A DNA stretch of 32,898 bases, from NCBI GenBank assembly GCA_000961645.1, contig LADM01000090.1:1-32898 (forward strand). Direction: 5' to 3'. The first letter of the stretch is position 1. The number at the start of each line of letters is the position of its first letter. Origin of the DNA: Gammaproteobacteria bacterium BRH_c0 (GTDB lineage: Bacteria; Pseudomonadota; Gammaproteobacteria; Pseudomonadales; Porticoccaceae). The translations under genes and the position numbers were made by a program. The notes below the pieces were generated by a model that did no database searches, was not told where the DNA came from, and was given only the letters and a program-made list of their open reading frames with translations. This document shows positions 14,920 through 22,840 of the stretch, in pieces.

Positions 14920-15074
14920 GCCATGAATCGCCCACCATTCTCTACGGCATCAGTGGCTTGCTGGCAAAAAACCTGTGCATTTGCTGTTTGCCTGGAAAGT
15001 GTTTTATGGCCGTTAGCATGCGCACCCTGTTTAACGCCGAATTTACCTCTTGCTCCCAGCGAGTCGGGCCATGA
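14916..15074 (+). CDS. Mini-ORF, 52 aa, linking two operon genes by ATGA overlaps
   Basis: The frame starts at ATG 14916, overlapping the aldehyde dehydrogenase stop by ATGA, and ends at TGA 15074, overlapping the acyl-CoA dehydrogenase start by ATGA. It fills an otherwise odd 150-base gap in a tightly packed operon. The first residues, MSHESPTILYGISGLLA, resemble the N-terminus of enoyl-CoA hydratases (...ILYEVSGxVA...). The rest is cysteine-rich (NLCICCLPGKCF) and shows no enoyl-CoA hydratase pattern. It may be the stub of a deleted hydratase kept for translational coupling, or a small protein of its own. No SD is evident beyond the coupling overlap. Confidence 0.4.
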   Translation: MSHESPTILYGISGLLAKNLCICCLPGKCFMAVSMRTLFNAEFTSCSQRVGP

Positions 15075-16171
15075 CTGATCATTTCGACGAACGCCTCCAG
15101 CAACAAACCATGCTGGCCGACAGTGCCGATAAATGCTTTGCCGACCTGTGCAGCAAAGATACCGTCAATGCTGCGGAAGCCGGTCAATGGCCAACACAAC
15201 TGTGGGACACGCTCACCGACCTCGGTTTTTTATCGGCACTTGTGCCCGAGCAGGCTGGCGGCCTCGGCCTGCATCCTGCCGATATATTGCCCACCGTGCG
15301 CATTGCCGGTCGCTATGCCGCGCCTGTTCCCTACGGCGAAACCATTATTGCCGGATGGCTGCTGGGCCGTGTTGGCCTGCCAGTGCCGCAAGCGCCGCTG
15401 GCATTTGGCCCGGTGGATCGCAACAGCACGCTGACCCTGTCGCCAACAGCACAGGGCTGGCTGCTCAATGGCCGCCTGCGCCAGATTCCCTGGGGCAACA
15501 GCGTCGAGCGTATTGCCGTGCTGTGCGAAACCGCTGACGGGCTTAGGGTGGCCAGCATTGATCCAAAAAATGCCACGCAAAGCGTCACCACCAATCTTGC
15601 CGGTGAGCCCCGTGTTGCGCTGGATTTTACCGACACGATCATCGCTGGCACTGATGTAAAACCTGCGCCCGCCGATATCCAGGCCAACACCCTTTATCTG
15701 TACGGCGCGCTATTACGCAGCCTGCAAATGGCGGGCGCGTTGATCACCGCGCGGGATCTGGCGGTGCAATACACCAGCGAGCGTATCGCCTTTGGCAAAC
15801 CACTCAATCGGCTCCAAGCGGTACAACAAAATCTCGCTGTGCTGGCGGGGCAAACGGCGGCGGCCAATGTCGCTGTCGATATGGCGCTGGATGCGCTGGC
15901 GCAAGGCAGCCCTGACACCGACATCGCCATTGCCATGGCCAAAATACGCACCAATGCCGCCGCCGAGATTGCTGCGCGGCTGGCCCATCAATCTCACGGT
16001 GCCATTGGCTTTAGCCACGAACACCCGCTGCATCACGCCACTCGCCGCCTGTGGTCATGGCGCGACGAGTTTGGCAATGAAGCCTATTGGGCAGAACGGG
16101 TCGGCCAACGTGTTATCGACGCAGGCAGCGAAGAATTCTGGCCACTGATGACCAGGGCGGCGCAATTGTGA
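15071..16171 (+). CDS. Acyl-CoA dehydrogenase, probable partner subunit
   Basis: From ATG 15071 the protein has 366 residues. Its N-terminal helical domain includes LWDTLTDLGFLSALVPEQAGGLGL (near 43-66). The C-terminal FAD domain has the standard YTSERIAFGKPLNRLQAVQQ (near 236-255) and HQSHGAIGFSHEHPLH (near 310), matching HxxGGxGxTxEHPLH. The middle domain is short, and the usual active-site stretch of the catalytic subunit is not obvious. That fits the partner subunit of heteromeric acyl-CoA dehydrogenases of the FadE26/FadE27 type known from steroid side-chain degradation. The second dehydrogenase gene lies two genes on. The reaction would be alpha,beta-desaturation of an acyl-CoA. The stop overlaps the next start (GTGA). 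Confidence 0.88.
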   Translation: MTDHFDERLQQQTMLADSADKCFADLCSKDTVNAAEAGQWPTQLWDTLTDLGFLSALVPEQAGGLGLHPADILPTVRIAGRYAAPVPYGETIIAGWLLGRVGLPVPQAPLAFGPVDRNSTLTLSPTAQGWLLNGRLRQIPWGNSVERIAVLCETADGLRVASIDPKNATQSVTTNLAGEPRVALDFTDTIIAGTDVKPAPADIQANTLYLYGALLRSLQMAGALITARDLAVQYTSERIAFGKPLNRLQAVQQNLAVLAGQTAAANVAVDMALDALAQGSPDTDIAIAMAKIRTNAAAEIAARLAHQSHGAIGFSHEHPLHHATRRLWSWRDEFGNEAYWAERVGQRVIDAGSEEFWPLMTRAAQL

Positions 16172-18387
16172 ACGTCAGCATTGATCAGCCACAGATTCAG
16201 GCAATACCAGTCAAGCCCGGCATGACAGACGCAAAGTCGCACTCGCTGCATTCGTTTTTCTGGCCACAGTCTGTTGCCATTGTTGGGGCTTCACCGGATG
16301 TGGGAAAAATTCGCGGCAGGCTACTGTCGTTTTTGGTGGCCAACGGCTATGCGGGCCATATCCTGCCCATTAACCCCAGCCACAAAAAAATACTGGATCT
16401 CGATTGTTACCCCAGCGTCGCCGCTGCCAGCGAGCATCTGGGCCAGGCCATTGATGTTGTGTTGATGGCCATTCCTGCCGAACAGGTCTTGCCAGAGCTG
16501 GAGCGCTGCGCCCAGGCCAGGGTAAAGCATGTGGTGATCATCACCTCGGGCTTTGCCGAACAAGGCGGCAAAAGTGCCGAGATACAGCAACAGATTGCCC
16601 ACATAGCCGAGCGCACAGGAATGCGTATTTCAGGGCCCAATGCCGAGGGTTACTACAACGCCATTATCAATCTGGCCGCCACCTTCAGCCCGACACTGGC
16701 GGAGCCACCCCAGCCCAGCCCGCGCATCAGCGACAAAAAAGTCGGCATCGTCGCCCAAAGTGGCGGCGTGGGTTATGCGCTGTTTCAGCACGGTCGACGG
16801 GTTGGACTGGATTTCAGCTATGTCGTCACCTCCGGCAACGAAGTCGATATCGATATGGCCGAGTTGGTGGAATACATGGTCGCCGATGACAGCACCCGGG
16901 TGATTTTTCTGTATGTGGAATCGATCAGAAACACCGAGCGCTTTATGCAAGCGGCGTTGCGCGCCCCCGCCGCGGGCAAAGCCATTATCGTGATCAAGAT
17001 TGGGCAATCCGACTCCGGCCAGCGTGCCGCCGCCTCCCACACCGCCGCCATGGCGGGCTGGAATCAGGCCTACGGCGCGCTGTTTGAACGCTGCGGCATC
17101 CATCAGGCGCAGGATCTCGAAGAAGCCCTCAGCATGGCCTGCCTGCTGGTCACCGGGCCATTGCCGACAGGCAAGCGCATTGCCATCGTCAGCGCCTCGG
17201 GCGGGGCTGCAGCCTGGGCAGGCGATACCATTGAGCGCCTGGGCGGCAGTGTGCCGCTATTGTCGCAGGCAACCCAGCACGCCATCCGCGCACATATTCC
17301 CTCCTATGGCGCACCGCAAAACCCTATCGACATTACCGCCCAGGCGCTGCGCACTGGCGGCATGTTGCATATTGTTGACCTGTTGATGGATTGCGATGAG
17401 GTTGACGCCATCCTGGTGGTGACATCCCTCACCATCAAACATTTTTTCCTCGATACCGCGCAATTGCGCCGCCTTGCCAGCAGCAAGCGCAAACCGTTTA
17501 TTTTTTACAGCTTTTCCATCCCCACTGAGTTGGCCATTGATTCACTGGCCGCAAGCGGCATTGCCGCCACCACCAGCTTGCCCGGCGTTTGCGCCGCCCT
17601 GGTAAAACTGGCCCAACCGCCGCCCGTGGGTTATGTACAGCGAGTGCCGCCCGCAGCATTGCCCGAACCTGTGAAACAAATCCTCAACACTGCCGACACG
17701 CTGCTGTGCGAATACGAAGCAAAGGCGCTTCTCAAACACTACGGTGTTGACGCCTCGCTGGAGCGCCTGGCCAGCAGCGAAGCCGAAGCACTGGCCGCCG
17801 CCGAGGCAATCGGCTATCCGCTGGCAATGAAAATCCAGTCGCCCCTGTTGCCACACAAAACTGAAATCGGCGGTGTACGGCTGAATATTGCCAGCGCCGA
17901 TGGCGTAAGGCAGGCCTGGCGAGAACTGCTTGAAGCGGGCAAAAACCACAGCGATGCAAACAGCATACGCGGCATTCTGGTACAGGCCATGGCCGACAGG
18001 GGCCATGAAATGATTATCGGCACCGTCCGCGACCCCTCCATGGGGCCGCTGGTTCTGGTCGGTTTTGGCGGCATTGCCGTGGAACTGTATCGCGATATCA
18101 AGTACCGCCTCGCACCGGTTGATACTGAGGGCGCGACAGAAATGATCAACAGCTTGAAATCATCCGCATTGTTAAAGGGTTTTCGCGGCCAGGAACCTGT
18201 CGATCTGGAGCCAGTCGCCAGGCTGATTGCCACCGTGTCGCAAATGGCCTGGGAGTTACAGGATAAGATCGACGAGTTTGAATTAAATCCCGTCATTGTG
18301 CACAGCAGCGGCAGCTCTACGCCCTTCACCATCGCCGATGCCCTGCTGCGCAAGCGTGCCAGTGACACAGGTTCCCAAGAGGATTAA
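16168..18387 (+). CDS. NDP-forming acyl-CoA synthetase (acetate--CoA ligase family), fused subunits
   Basis: GTG at 16168 overlaps the previous stop (GTGA); the frame continues upstream but only as noise. The 739-residue protein has the full fused architecture. A CoA-binding Rossmann domain comes first (SVAIVGASPDVGKIRG...GYAGHILPINP, ISGPNAEGYYN). Succinyl-CoA-ligase-like domains follow (VGIVAQSGGVGYALF, SGNEVDIDMAELVEYM, then SHTAAMAGWNQAY with the likely phospho-His, and IAIVSASGGAAAWAGD). An ATP-grasp domain ends the chain (YEAKALLKHYGVD, YPLAMKIQSPLLPHKTEIGGV, GFGGIAVELYRDIKYRLAPV). It forms acyl-CoA from acid, CoA and ATP with ADP release, reversibly. It lies between the two acyl-CoA dehydrogenase genes. 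The acid substrate is unknown. Confidence 0.92.
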   Translation: MNVSIDQPQIQAIPVKPGMTDAKSHSLHSFFWPQSVAIVGASPDVGKIRGRLLSFLVANGYAGHILPINPSHKKILDLDCYPSVAAASEHLGQAIDVVLMAIPAEQVLPELERCAQARVKHVVIITSGFAEQGGKSAEIQQQIAHIAERTGMRISGPNAEGYYNAIINLAATFSPTLAEPPQPSPRISDKKVGIVAQSGGVGYALFQHGRRVGLDFSYVVTSGNEVDIDMAELVEYMVADDSTRVIFLYVESIRNTERFMQAALRAPAAGKAIIVIKIGQSDSGQRAAASHTAAMAGWNQAYGALFERCGIHQAQDLEEALSMACLLVTGPLPTGKRIAIVSASGGAAAWAGDTIERLGGSVPLLSQATQHAIRAHIPSYGAPQNPIDITAQALRTGGMLHIVDLLMDCDEVDAILVVTSLTIKHFFLDTAQLRRLASSKRKPFIFYSFSIPTELAIDSLAASGIAATTSLPGVCAALVKLAQPPPVGYVQRVPPAALPEPVKQILNTADTLLCEYEAKALLKHYGVDASLERLASSEAEALAAAEAIGYPLAMKIQSPLLPHKTEIGGVRLNIASADGVRQAWRELLEAGKNHSDANSIRGILVQAMADRGHEMIIGTVRDPSMGPLVLVGFGGIAVELYRDIKYRLAPVDTEGATEMINSLKSSALLKGFRGQEPVDLEPVARLIATVSQMAWELQDKIDEFELNPVIVHSSGSSTPFTIADALLRKRASDTGSQED

Positions 18388-18391
18388 TTCC

Positions 18392-19537
18392 ATGAGCTTT
18401 GCCTTTAGCGTACCCCCGCGCTCACCGGCGCTGAACGAATTGCGCATCGAAGTGCGCGAGTTTTTGCAGGAGCAACTCGCCGGCATGTCGATATCGCAGC
18501 GCGCTCACAGCTGGCACGGATTCAATGCCGGGTTCAGCCGTCAGGTCGCCGCCAAAGGCTGGATTGGTATGGTGTGGCCAAAGCAATACGGCGGCGGCGA
18601 GCGCAGCGGGCTGGAGCGCTATGTGATGCTGGAAGAAATGCTCGCCGCAGGCGCGCCCGTCAGCCTGCACTGGACCGGGGACCGCCAAAGTGGACCTCTG
18701 CTATTGAGTCTCGGCACCGAGGCGCAAAAGCAGAAATATGTACCCCGTCTGGCGAAAGCAGAAATCTTTTTCTGCATCGGCCTGAGCGAACCGGACGCCG
18801 GCTCCGATTTGGCCAACCTGCGCACCCGCGCGGTGAAAGTGGACGGCGGCTGGATTATCAATGGCACCAAAGTCTGGACCACGGGCGCGCACCTCAAGCA
18901 CTACATGATCATGCTGTGCCGCACCCAGGCCCGCGACGAGACCAATCGCCACGCCGGGATGAGCCAGTTTGTGGTCGACCTCGCAACCCCCGGCCTGCAA
19001 ATTCGCCCCATTCAAAACCTGGCGGGCGAGCATTATTTTAATGAAGTGGTCTTTACTGACTGTTTTGTTGCCGATGATTGCCTGATCGGCACCGAGGGCA
19101 ACGGCTGGAAGCAGGCCATGGGCGAGCTGGCGCTGGAACGCAGCGGCCCGGAACGCTTTTTGACCGCCGCCATCATGCTGCAGGAACTGGTGCGCCTGGC
19201 GAGCAAATACCCGTCGCAGCGCGCCACCATTGAAATTGGCAAGCTGTCAGCCCAGCTGGCCACCTTGCGACGCATGTCATTCTCCGTTGCCAGCGCCATG
19301 CAGCAGGGCATTGATGTCGGCACCGCTGGTTCCTTCGTCAAGGATTTGGGCTCAGTGTTTGAGCAATCCATTCCCGATCTTGCCCGCGATCTGTTTGACC
19401 TCGGCGAACTCGATGACGAGGATTTTCTCGGAGTGTTCCGCTATGTGATGCTGGCCTCTCCGTCCTTTTCCATCTATGGCGGCACGCGGGAAATACTGCG
19501 CGGCATTATCAGCAAAGCGCTGGTTGCCGGTCACTAG
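18392..19537 (+). CDS. Acyl-CoA dehydrogenase, probable catalytic subunit
   Basis: ATG 18392 follows AAGAGGAT, giving 381 residues; a longer frame upstream overlaps the ligase and is rejected. The N-terminal domain has WIGMVWPKQYGGGERSGLERYVMLEE. The middle domain has FCIGLSEPDAGSDLANLRTRA and GTKVWTTGAHLKHY, the usual flavin/substrate strands. The C-terminal domain contains MGELALERSGPERF, where a Glu may be the catalytic base, and the final helix SIYGGTREILRGIISKAL. It removes hydrogens from C2-C3 of an acyl-CoA and passes electrons to ETF. With the other subunit gene in the same operon, a heteromeric enzyme for a bulky or branched substrate is likely, though this is inference. Confidence 0.92.
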   Translation: MSFAFSVPPRSPALNELRIEVREFLQEQLAGMSISQRAHSWHGFNAGFSRQVAAKGWIGMVWPKQYGGGERSGLERYVMLEEMLAAGAPVSLHWTGDRQSGPLLLSLGTEAQKQKYVPRLAKAEIFFCIGLSEPDAGSDLANLRTRAVKVDGGWIINGTKVWTTGAHLKHYMIMLCRTQARDETNRHAGMSQFVVDLATPGLQIRPIQNLAGEHYFNEVVFTDCFVADDCLIGTEGNGWKQAMGELALERSGPERFLTAAIMLQELVRLASKYPSQRATIEIGKLSAQLATLRRMSFSVASAMQQGIDVGTAGSFVKDLGSVFEQSIPDLARDLFDLGELDDEDFLGVFRYVMLASPSFSIYGGTREILRGIISKALVAGH

Positions 19538-19551
19538 TTGAGAACAGAACG

Positions 19552-20394
19552 ATGCTGACAACACTGATCGAGGGTCTGGGTTTTGCCGAGGGTTTGCGCT
19601 GGCACAATCAGCGCCTTTGGTACGCCGATTTTCTCACCCGTCAGGTACAAAGTATCGGCCTCAATGGTGATATCAGGCGCGAAGCCTTTGTGCCGGGGCA
19701 GCCTTCGGGCCTGGGCTTTATGCCCGATGGGACGCCTTTGGTCGTATCGATGCTGGACAAAAAACTCCTGCGCTACGAACCTGAACAGTTACACATCGTC
19801 GCCGATTTAAGCCCCTTCAGCCGCCACGCCTGCAACGACATGCTGATCGACCCGGAGGGCAACGCCTATATCGGCACCTTCAGTTACGATATCTGGTACG
19901 ACACCCATCCATCTCCCAGCGCGTCCAGCGATCTCCTCCATGTCAGCCCTGATGGCAACGTGTCCATTGTCGCCAGCGGCCTGAAAATGCCCAATGGCAT
20001 TGTCCGCCTGCCCCATAGCAATACGCTGGTGGTGGCCGAAACCGGCGCCTGTCGGCTGCTGGCTTTTGATATTCACCGCGACGGCTCCCTCTCCCCTGCC
20101 CGTGTGTTTGCCGATCTAGTCGACATTCACCCCGATGGCCTTTGCGTCAACGCCAACGGCGATATCTGGGTGGCGGGGTTATACGCCTGTGAATTTTTAC
20201 GGGTAAGCCATACGGGGGACATTATCGAACGTCTGCCGACACCGGGGCGCTGGGCCGTAGCCTGCGTCCTGGGTGGCAGCGACGGCAAACGGCTTTTTTG
20301 TGCAACCACGGTGGTTTCCCGCGCCAACGATATGCGCCAGGGACGTTGCACCTCAGCCATTGAATTTGTTGATGTCGCAACAGGCAAGCCATGA
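19552..20394 (+). CDS. SMP-30/gluconolactonase-family hydrolase
   Basis: This 280-residue protein shows the six-bladed beta-propeller pattern of the SMP-30/LRE family. Metal-site segments are visible in order: GFAEGLRWHNQRLWYADF (first Glu ligand near residue 13), HACNDMLIDPEGNAYIGTF (Asn-Asp pair), LKMPNGIVRLP (Asn ligand) and DIHPDGLCVNANGDIWVA (Asp ligand). All four expected ligand positions look present. The family opens sugar and other lactones with a divalent metal, usually calcium or zinc. No signal peptide is seen, so it is cytoplasmic. In this operon it suggests that a lactone is formed or taken up and then opened to a hydroxy acid. It starts 14 bases after the dehydrogenase stop. 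Confidence 0.88.
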   Translation: MLTTLIEGLGFAEGLRWHNQRLWYADFLTRQVQSIGLNGDIRREAFVPGQPSGLGFMPDGTPLVVSMLDKKLLRYEPEQLHIVADLSPFSRHACNDMLIDPEGNAYIGTFSYDIWYDTHPSPSASSDLLHVSPDGNVSIVASGLKMPNGIVRLPHSNTLVVAETGACRLLAFDIHRDGSLSPARVFADLVDIHPDGLCVNANGDIWVAGLYACEFLRVSHTGDIIERLPTPGRWAVACVLGGSDGKRLFCATTVVSRANDMRQGRCTSAIEFVDVATGKP

Positions 20395-20456
20395 TGCCAC
20401 ACACCAATCCTCAAGCTGCCCAATAACGATTACACATTTTGCTGACGGTCTGAACC

Positions 20457-22001
20457 ATGCATTCACCTCTACCGCTGTCTTTTGCCGATGATCTCGAACG
20501 CCATGCCCTGTGGCACACAAATCATCCCGCCTATGTGCAGGGCGATCAGCGCATCAGCCATGGCGAGCTGCTGCAACGCGCCAAACAATTGGGGTCAGCC
20601 CTGTATCAGGCAGGCGTCCGCCATCAGGATCGCGTCGGCATACTGGCTCACAACTCGATTGCCTACGGTGAGGTGATTGCCGCCTGCCAATGGTCGGGAT
20701 TTATTCTGTCCACGGTGAACTTTCGCCTGGCCGCAGCGGAAATGGCCTGGATCATCAACGATGCCATGCCCTCCGTATTATTTTTTGAAGCGCACTATCT
20801 AGCGGTGATTGCAGAGCTTCGCCCGATATTAACGTCGGTCACAACTTTTGTTTGTATGGATGGAGAAGCTGACTGGGCGATTAACTACGACAGCTTTATC
20901 GCCAGCGGGGATCCCCATGGCCCGCCATGCAAAGGCCGCGAAGAAGACCCCTGCTGTCTGATTTACACCAGCGGCACCACCGGTCGCCCCAAGGGTTGCC
21001 TGTGGGGGCAGCGCGAGTTGCGCCATATTGCCCAGCTGGATGCCTGCTACGCCAATTTGCAGCAACCGGACCGCATCCTGATCGTGATGCCCATGTTTCA
21101 TATTGGCGGCCTGGTACTCAGCCTGTCGCAACATGGCCGGGGAGGCACCGCCTATCTGTACCCGCACTTTGATGCCGAGGCGATCATTAATGCCATTGAG
21201 AAAGACCGGCTGACCGTGTTGCTGCTGGCGCCCACCATGGTGCAAATGCTGCTGGCTACGCCCGGTATTGAACAGCGTGATCTGTCCAGTGTGCGCACCA
21301 TTCTCTACTCCGCCGCCCCCATGCCTTCGACGTTACTGCTGCGCGCCATTGAGGTTTTCAGGGGCTGTGATTTTGTCAATCTGTTCGGCCAGACCGAGGT
21401 GGTGCCCTGCGCACTCACGCCGCAGCAGCACCGCCCTCTGGGCACGGATCAGGAGCGCAAACAGCTGTTATCCATCGGTCAGCCTTACCCCAATATGGAG
21501 GTAAAAGTCATTGATGAAAATGGTGCTGACTGCCCTGACGGTGTTGCGGGTGAGCTGCTGGCGCGCGGTGTTGCCATGTTTCGCGGTTACTGGAACAACA
21601 GCGTTGCCAGCGCCAGCACCCTGCGCAACGGCTGGGTGCATACCGGCGATGTCGCCCGTATTGAAGACGGGTTTATCTATCTGGTTGACCGTAAAAAAGA
21701 TGTCATCATCTCCGGCGGCGAAAATATTTATTCGCGGGAAGTGGAAGAGGCCGTACTGCAACATCACGCTGTATCCGAGTGCGCCGCCATTGGTATTCCC
21801 GACGAAAAATGGCTCGAAATTGTCTGTGCCGTTGTGGTACTGAAAAATGCAGCACCGCTCACAGCGGAGGATTTAATCGAGCACACACGCCAACTGCTGG
21901 CCAGTTACAAAAAACCGAGAAAAGTCATTTTTGTCGATGAACTCCCCAAACTGGTGACCGGGAAAATCGACAAGAAAGCCCTGCGCAAGCACTATTCATG
22001 A
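20457..22001 (+). CDS. AMP-forming acyl-CoA synthetase
   Basis: The 514-residue protein has all core motifs of the ANL superfamily. CLIYTSGTTGRPKGC is the P-loop-like ATP site (near 172). MFHIGGLV and LYSAAPMPSTLL lead to NLFGQTEVVPCAL (A5-type). VHTGDVARIEDGFIYLVDRKKDVIISGGENIYSREVEEA supplies the hinge Asp-Arg region, and LVTGKIDKKALR near the end holds the catalytic lysine. It activates a carboxylic acid via an acyl-AMP. The operon thus has both AMP-forming and NDP-forming ligases, probably for different acids along the pathway. The start at 20457 has only a weak SD; the 62-base gap before it is the largest inside the operon. Substrate is unknown. Confidence 0.93.
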   Translation: MHSPLPLSFADDLERHALWHTNHPAYVQGDQRISHGELLQRAKQLGSALYQAGVRHQDRVGILAHNSIAYGEVIAACQWSGFILSTVNFRLAAAEMAWIINDAMPSVLFFEAHYLAVIAELRPILTSVTTFVCMDGEADWAINYDSFIASGDPHGPPCKGREEDPCCLIYTSGTTGRPKGCLWGQRELRHIAQLDACYANLQQPDRILIVMPMFHIGGLVLSLSQHGRGGTAYLYPHFDAEAIINAIEKDRLTVLLLAPTMVQMLLATPGIEQRDLSSVRTILYSAAPMPSTLLLRAIEVFRGCDFVNLFGQTEVVPCALTPQQHRPLGTDQERKQLLSIGQPYPNMEVKVIDENGADCPDGVAGELLARGVAMFRGYWNNSVASASTLRNGWVHTGDVARIEDGFIYLVDRKKDVIISGGENIYSREVEEAVLQHHAVSECAAIGIPDEKWLEIVCAVVVLKNAAPLTAEDLIEHTRQLLASYKKPRKVIFVDELPKLVTGKIDKKALRKHYS

Positions 22002-22043
22002 CCGCCAACCAATCCCAATCACACCCACTACGGAGTTTCTACC

Positions 22044-22820
22044 ATGGGTTATACACCGACCAATGACCTGCTAATTGAACGCGACGGCAACGTTGCCATT
22101 TTGACCATGAACTGCCCCGAAACCAAAAATGCCTTCAGCGATGAGCTGCACGTGGCCATGCAGGATATCTGGAACCACCTTGCCCTCGACAAGACGGTGC
22201 GCGCCATTGTTTTGACCGGCGCGGGCAAGGCATTTTCCGCGGGCGGCAATATCCCCAACTTCATCCGCTGCTATGAAGACCTGCAATACCGCCGTGAATC
22301 CATGCGCGGCGCACAGCGTCTCCTCAACGCCATGCTCGAATGCCCCAAGCCCATTATCGCCGCCGTCAATGGCCCCGCCGTTGGCCTGGGTTGCAGCCTT
22401 GCCGTTTCCTGCGACATCGTACTGATGGCCGAGGAAACCTTTATGTCCGACCCCCATGTGGATATTGGCCTGGTGGCGGGCGACGGCGGCGCCGTGTTGT
22501 GGCCGCTGTATATGAGCGTGTTAAAGGCCAAGTATTACCTGCTGACCGGCGAACGCATTCCCGCTGCCGAGTGTATCGAGCTGGGCCTGGCCAACAAGGC
22601 CTACCCCGGGGACAAGCTGATGGAAGAGGCTGTTGCCCTCGCCGCCCGCCTTGGCAAAAAACCGCAACAGGCGCTGGAAGAAACCAAGCGCGCCGTGAAT
22701 TTGCACCTGCAACAGGCCGTGCTCAACGTCGGCCCCTTTGCCTGTGCAGCGGAGCAGGAGTCGTTTTCCACCGAGGAAATCCGCAAAACCATCGAAGCCT
22801 TCACCAACAAAAGCAATTAA
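22044..22820 (+). CDS. Enoyl-CoA hydratase/isomerase family protein
   Basis: ATG 22044 follows ACGGAG at eight bases. The 258-residue protein has the crotonase fold: VAILTMNCPETKNAFSDEL, the first oxyanion-hole block AFSAGGNIPNF (near 65-75), and the second, AAVNGPAVGLGCSLAVSCDIVLM (near 105-127). At the place of the first catalytic Glu of true hydratases the sequence reads AVGLGCSLAVSCD. The second region, ETFMSDPHVDIGLVAGDGGA, has Asp in place of the usual second Glu (FxxPExxLG). Substitution of these acids occurs in crotonase relatives with other activities, such as isomerases or decarboxylases, so a non-hydratase reaction is possible. Gaps to neighbours are 42 and 20 bases, consistent with the operon. 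Confidence 0.88.
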   Translation: MGYTPTNDLLIERDGNVAILTMNCPETKNAFSDELHVAMQDIWNHLALDKTVRAIVLTGAGKAFSAGGNIPNFIRCYEDLQYRRESMRGAQRLLNAMLECPKPIIAAVNGPAVGLGCSLAVSCDIVLMAEETFMSDPHVDIGLVAGDGGAVLWPLYMSVLKAKYYLLTGERIPAAECIELGLANKAYPGDKLMEEAVALAARLGKKPQQALEETKRAVNLHLQQAVLNVGPFACAAEQESFSTEEIRKTIEAFTNKSN

Positions 22821-22840
22821 TCGAGCAAGGGCCAATACTG

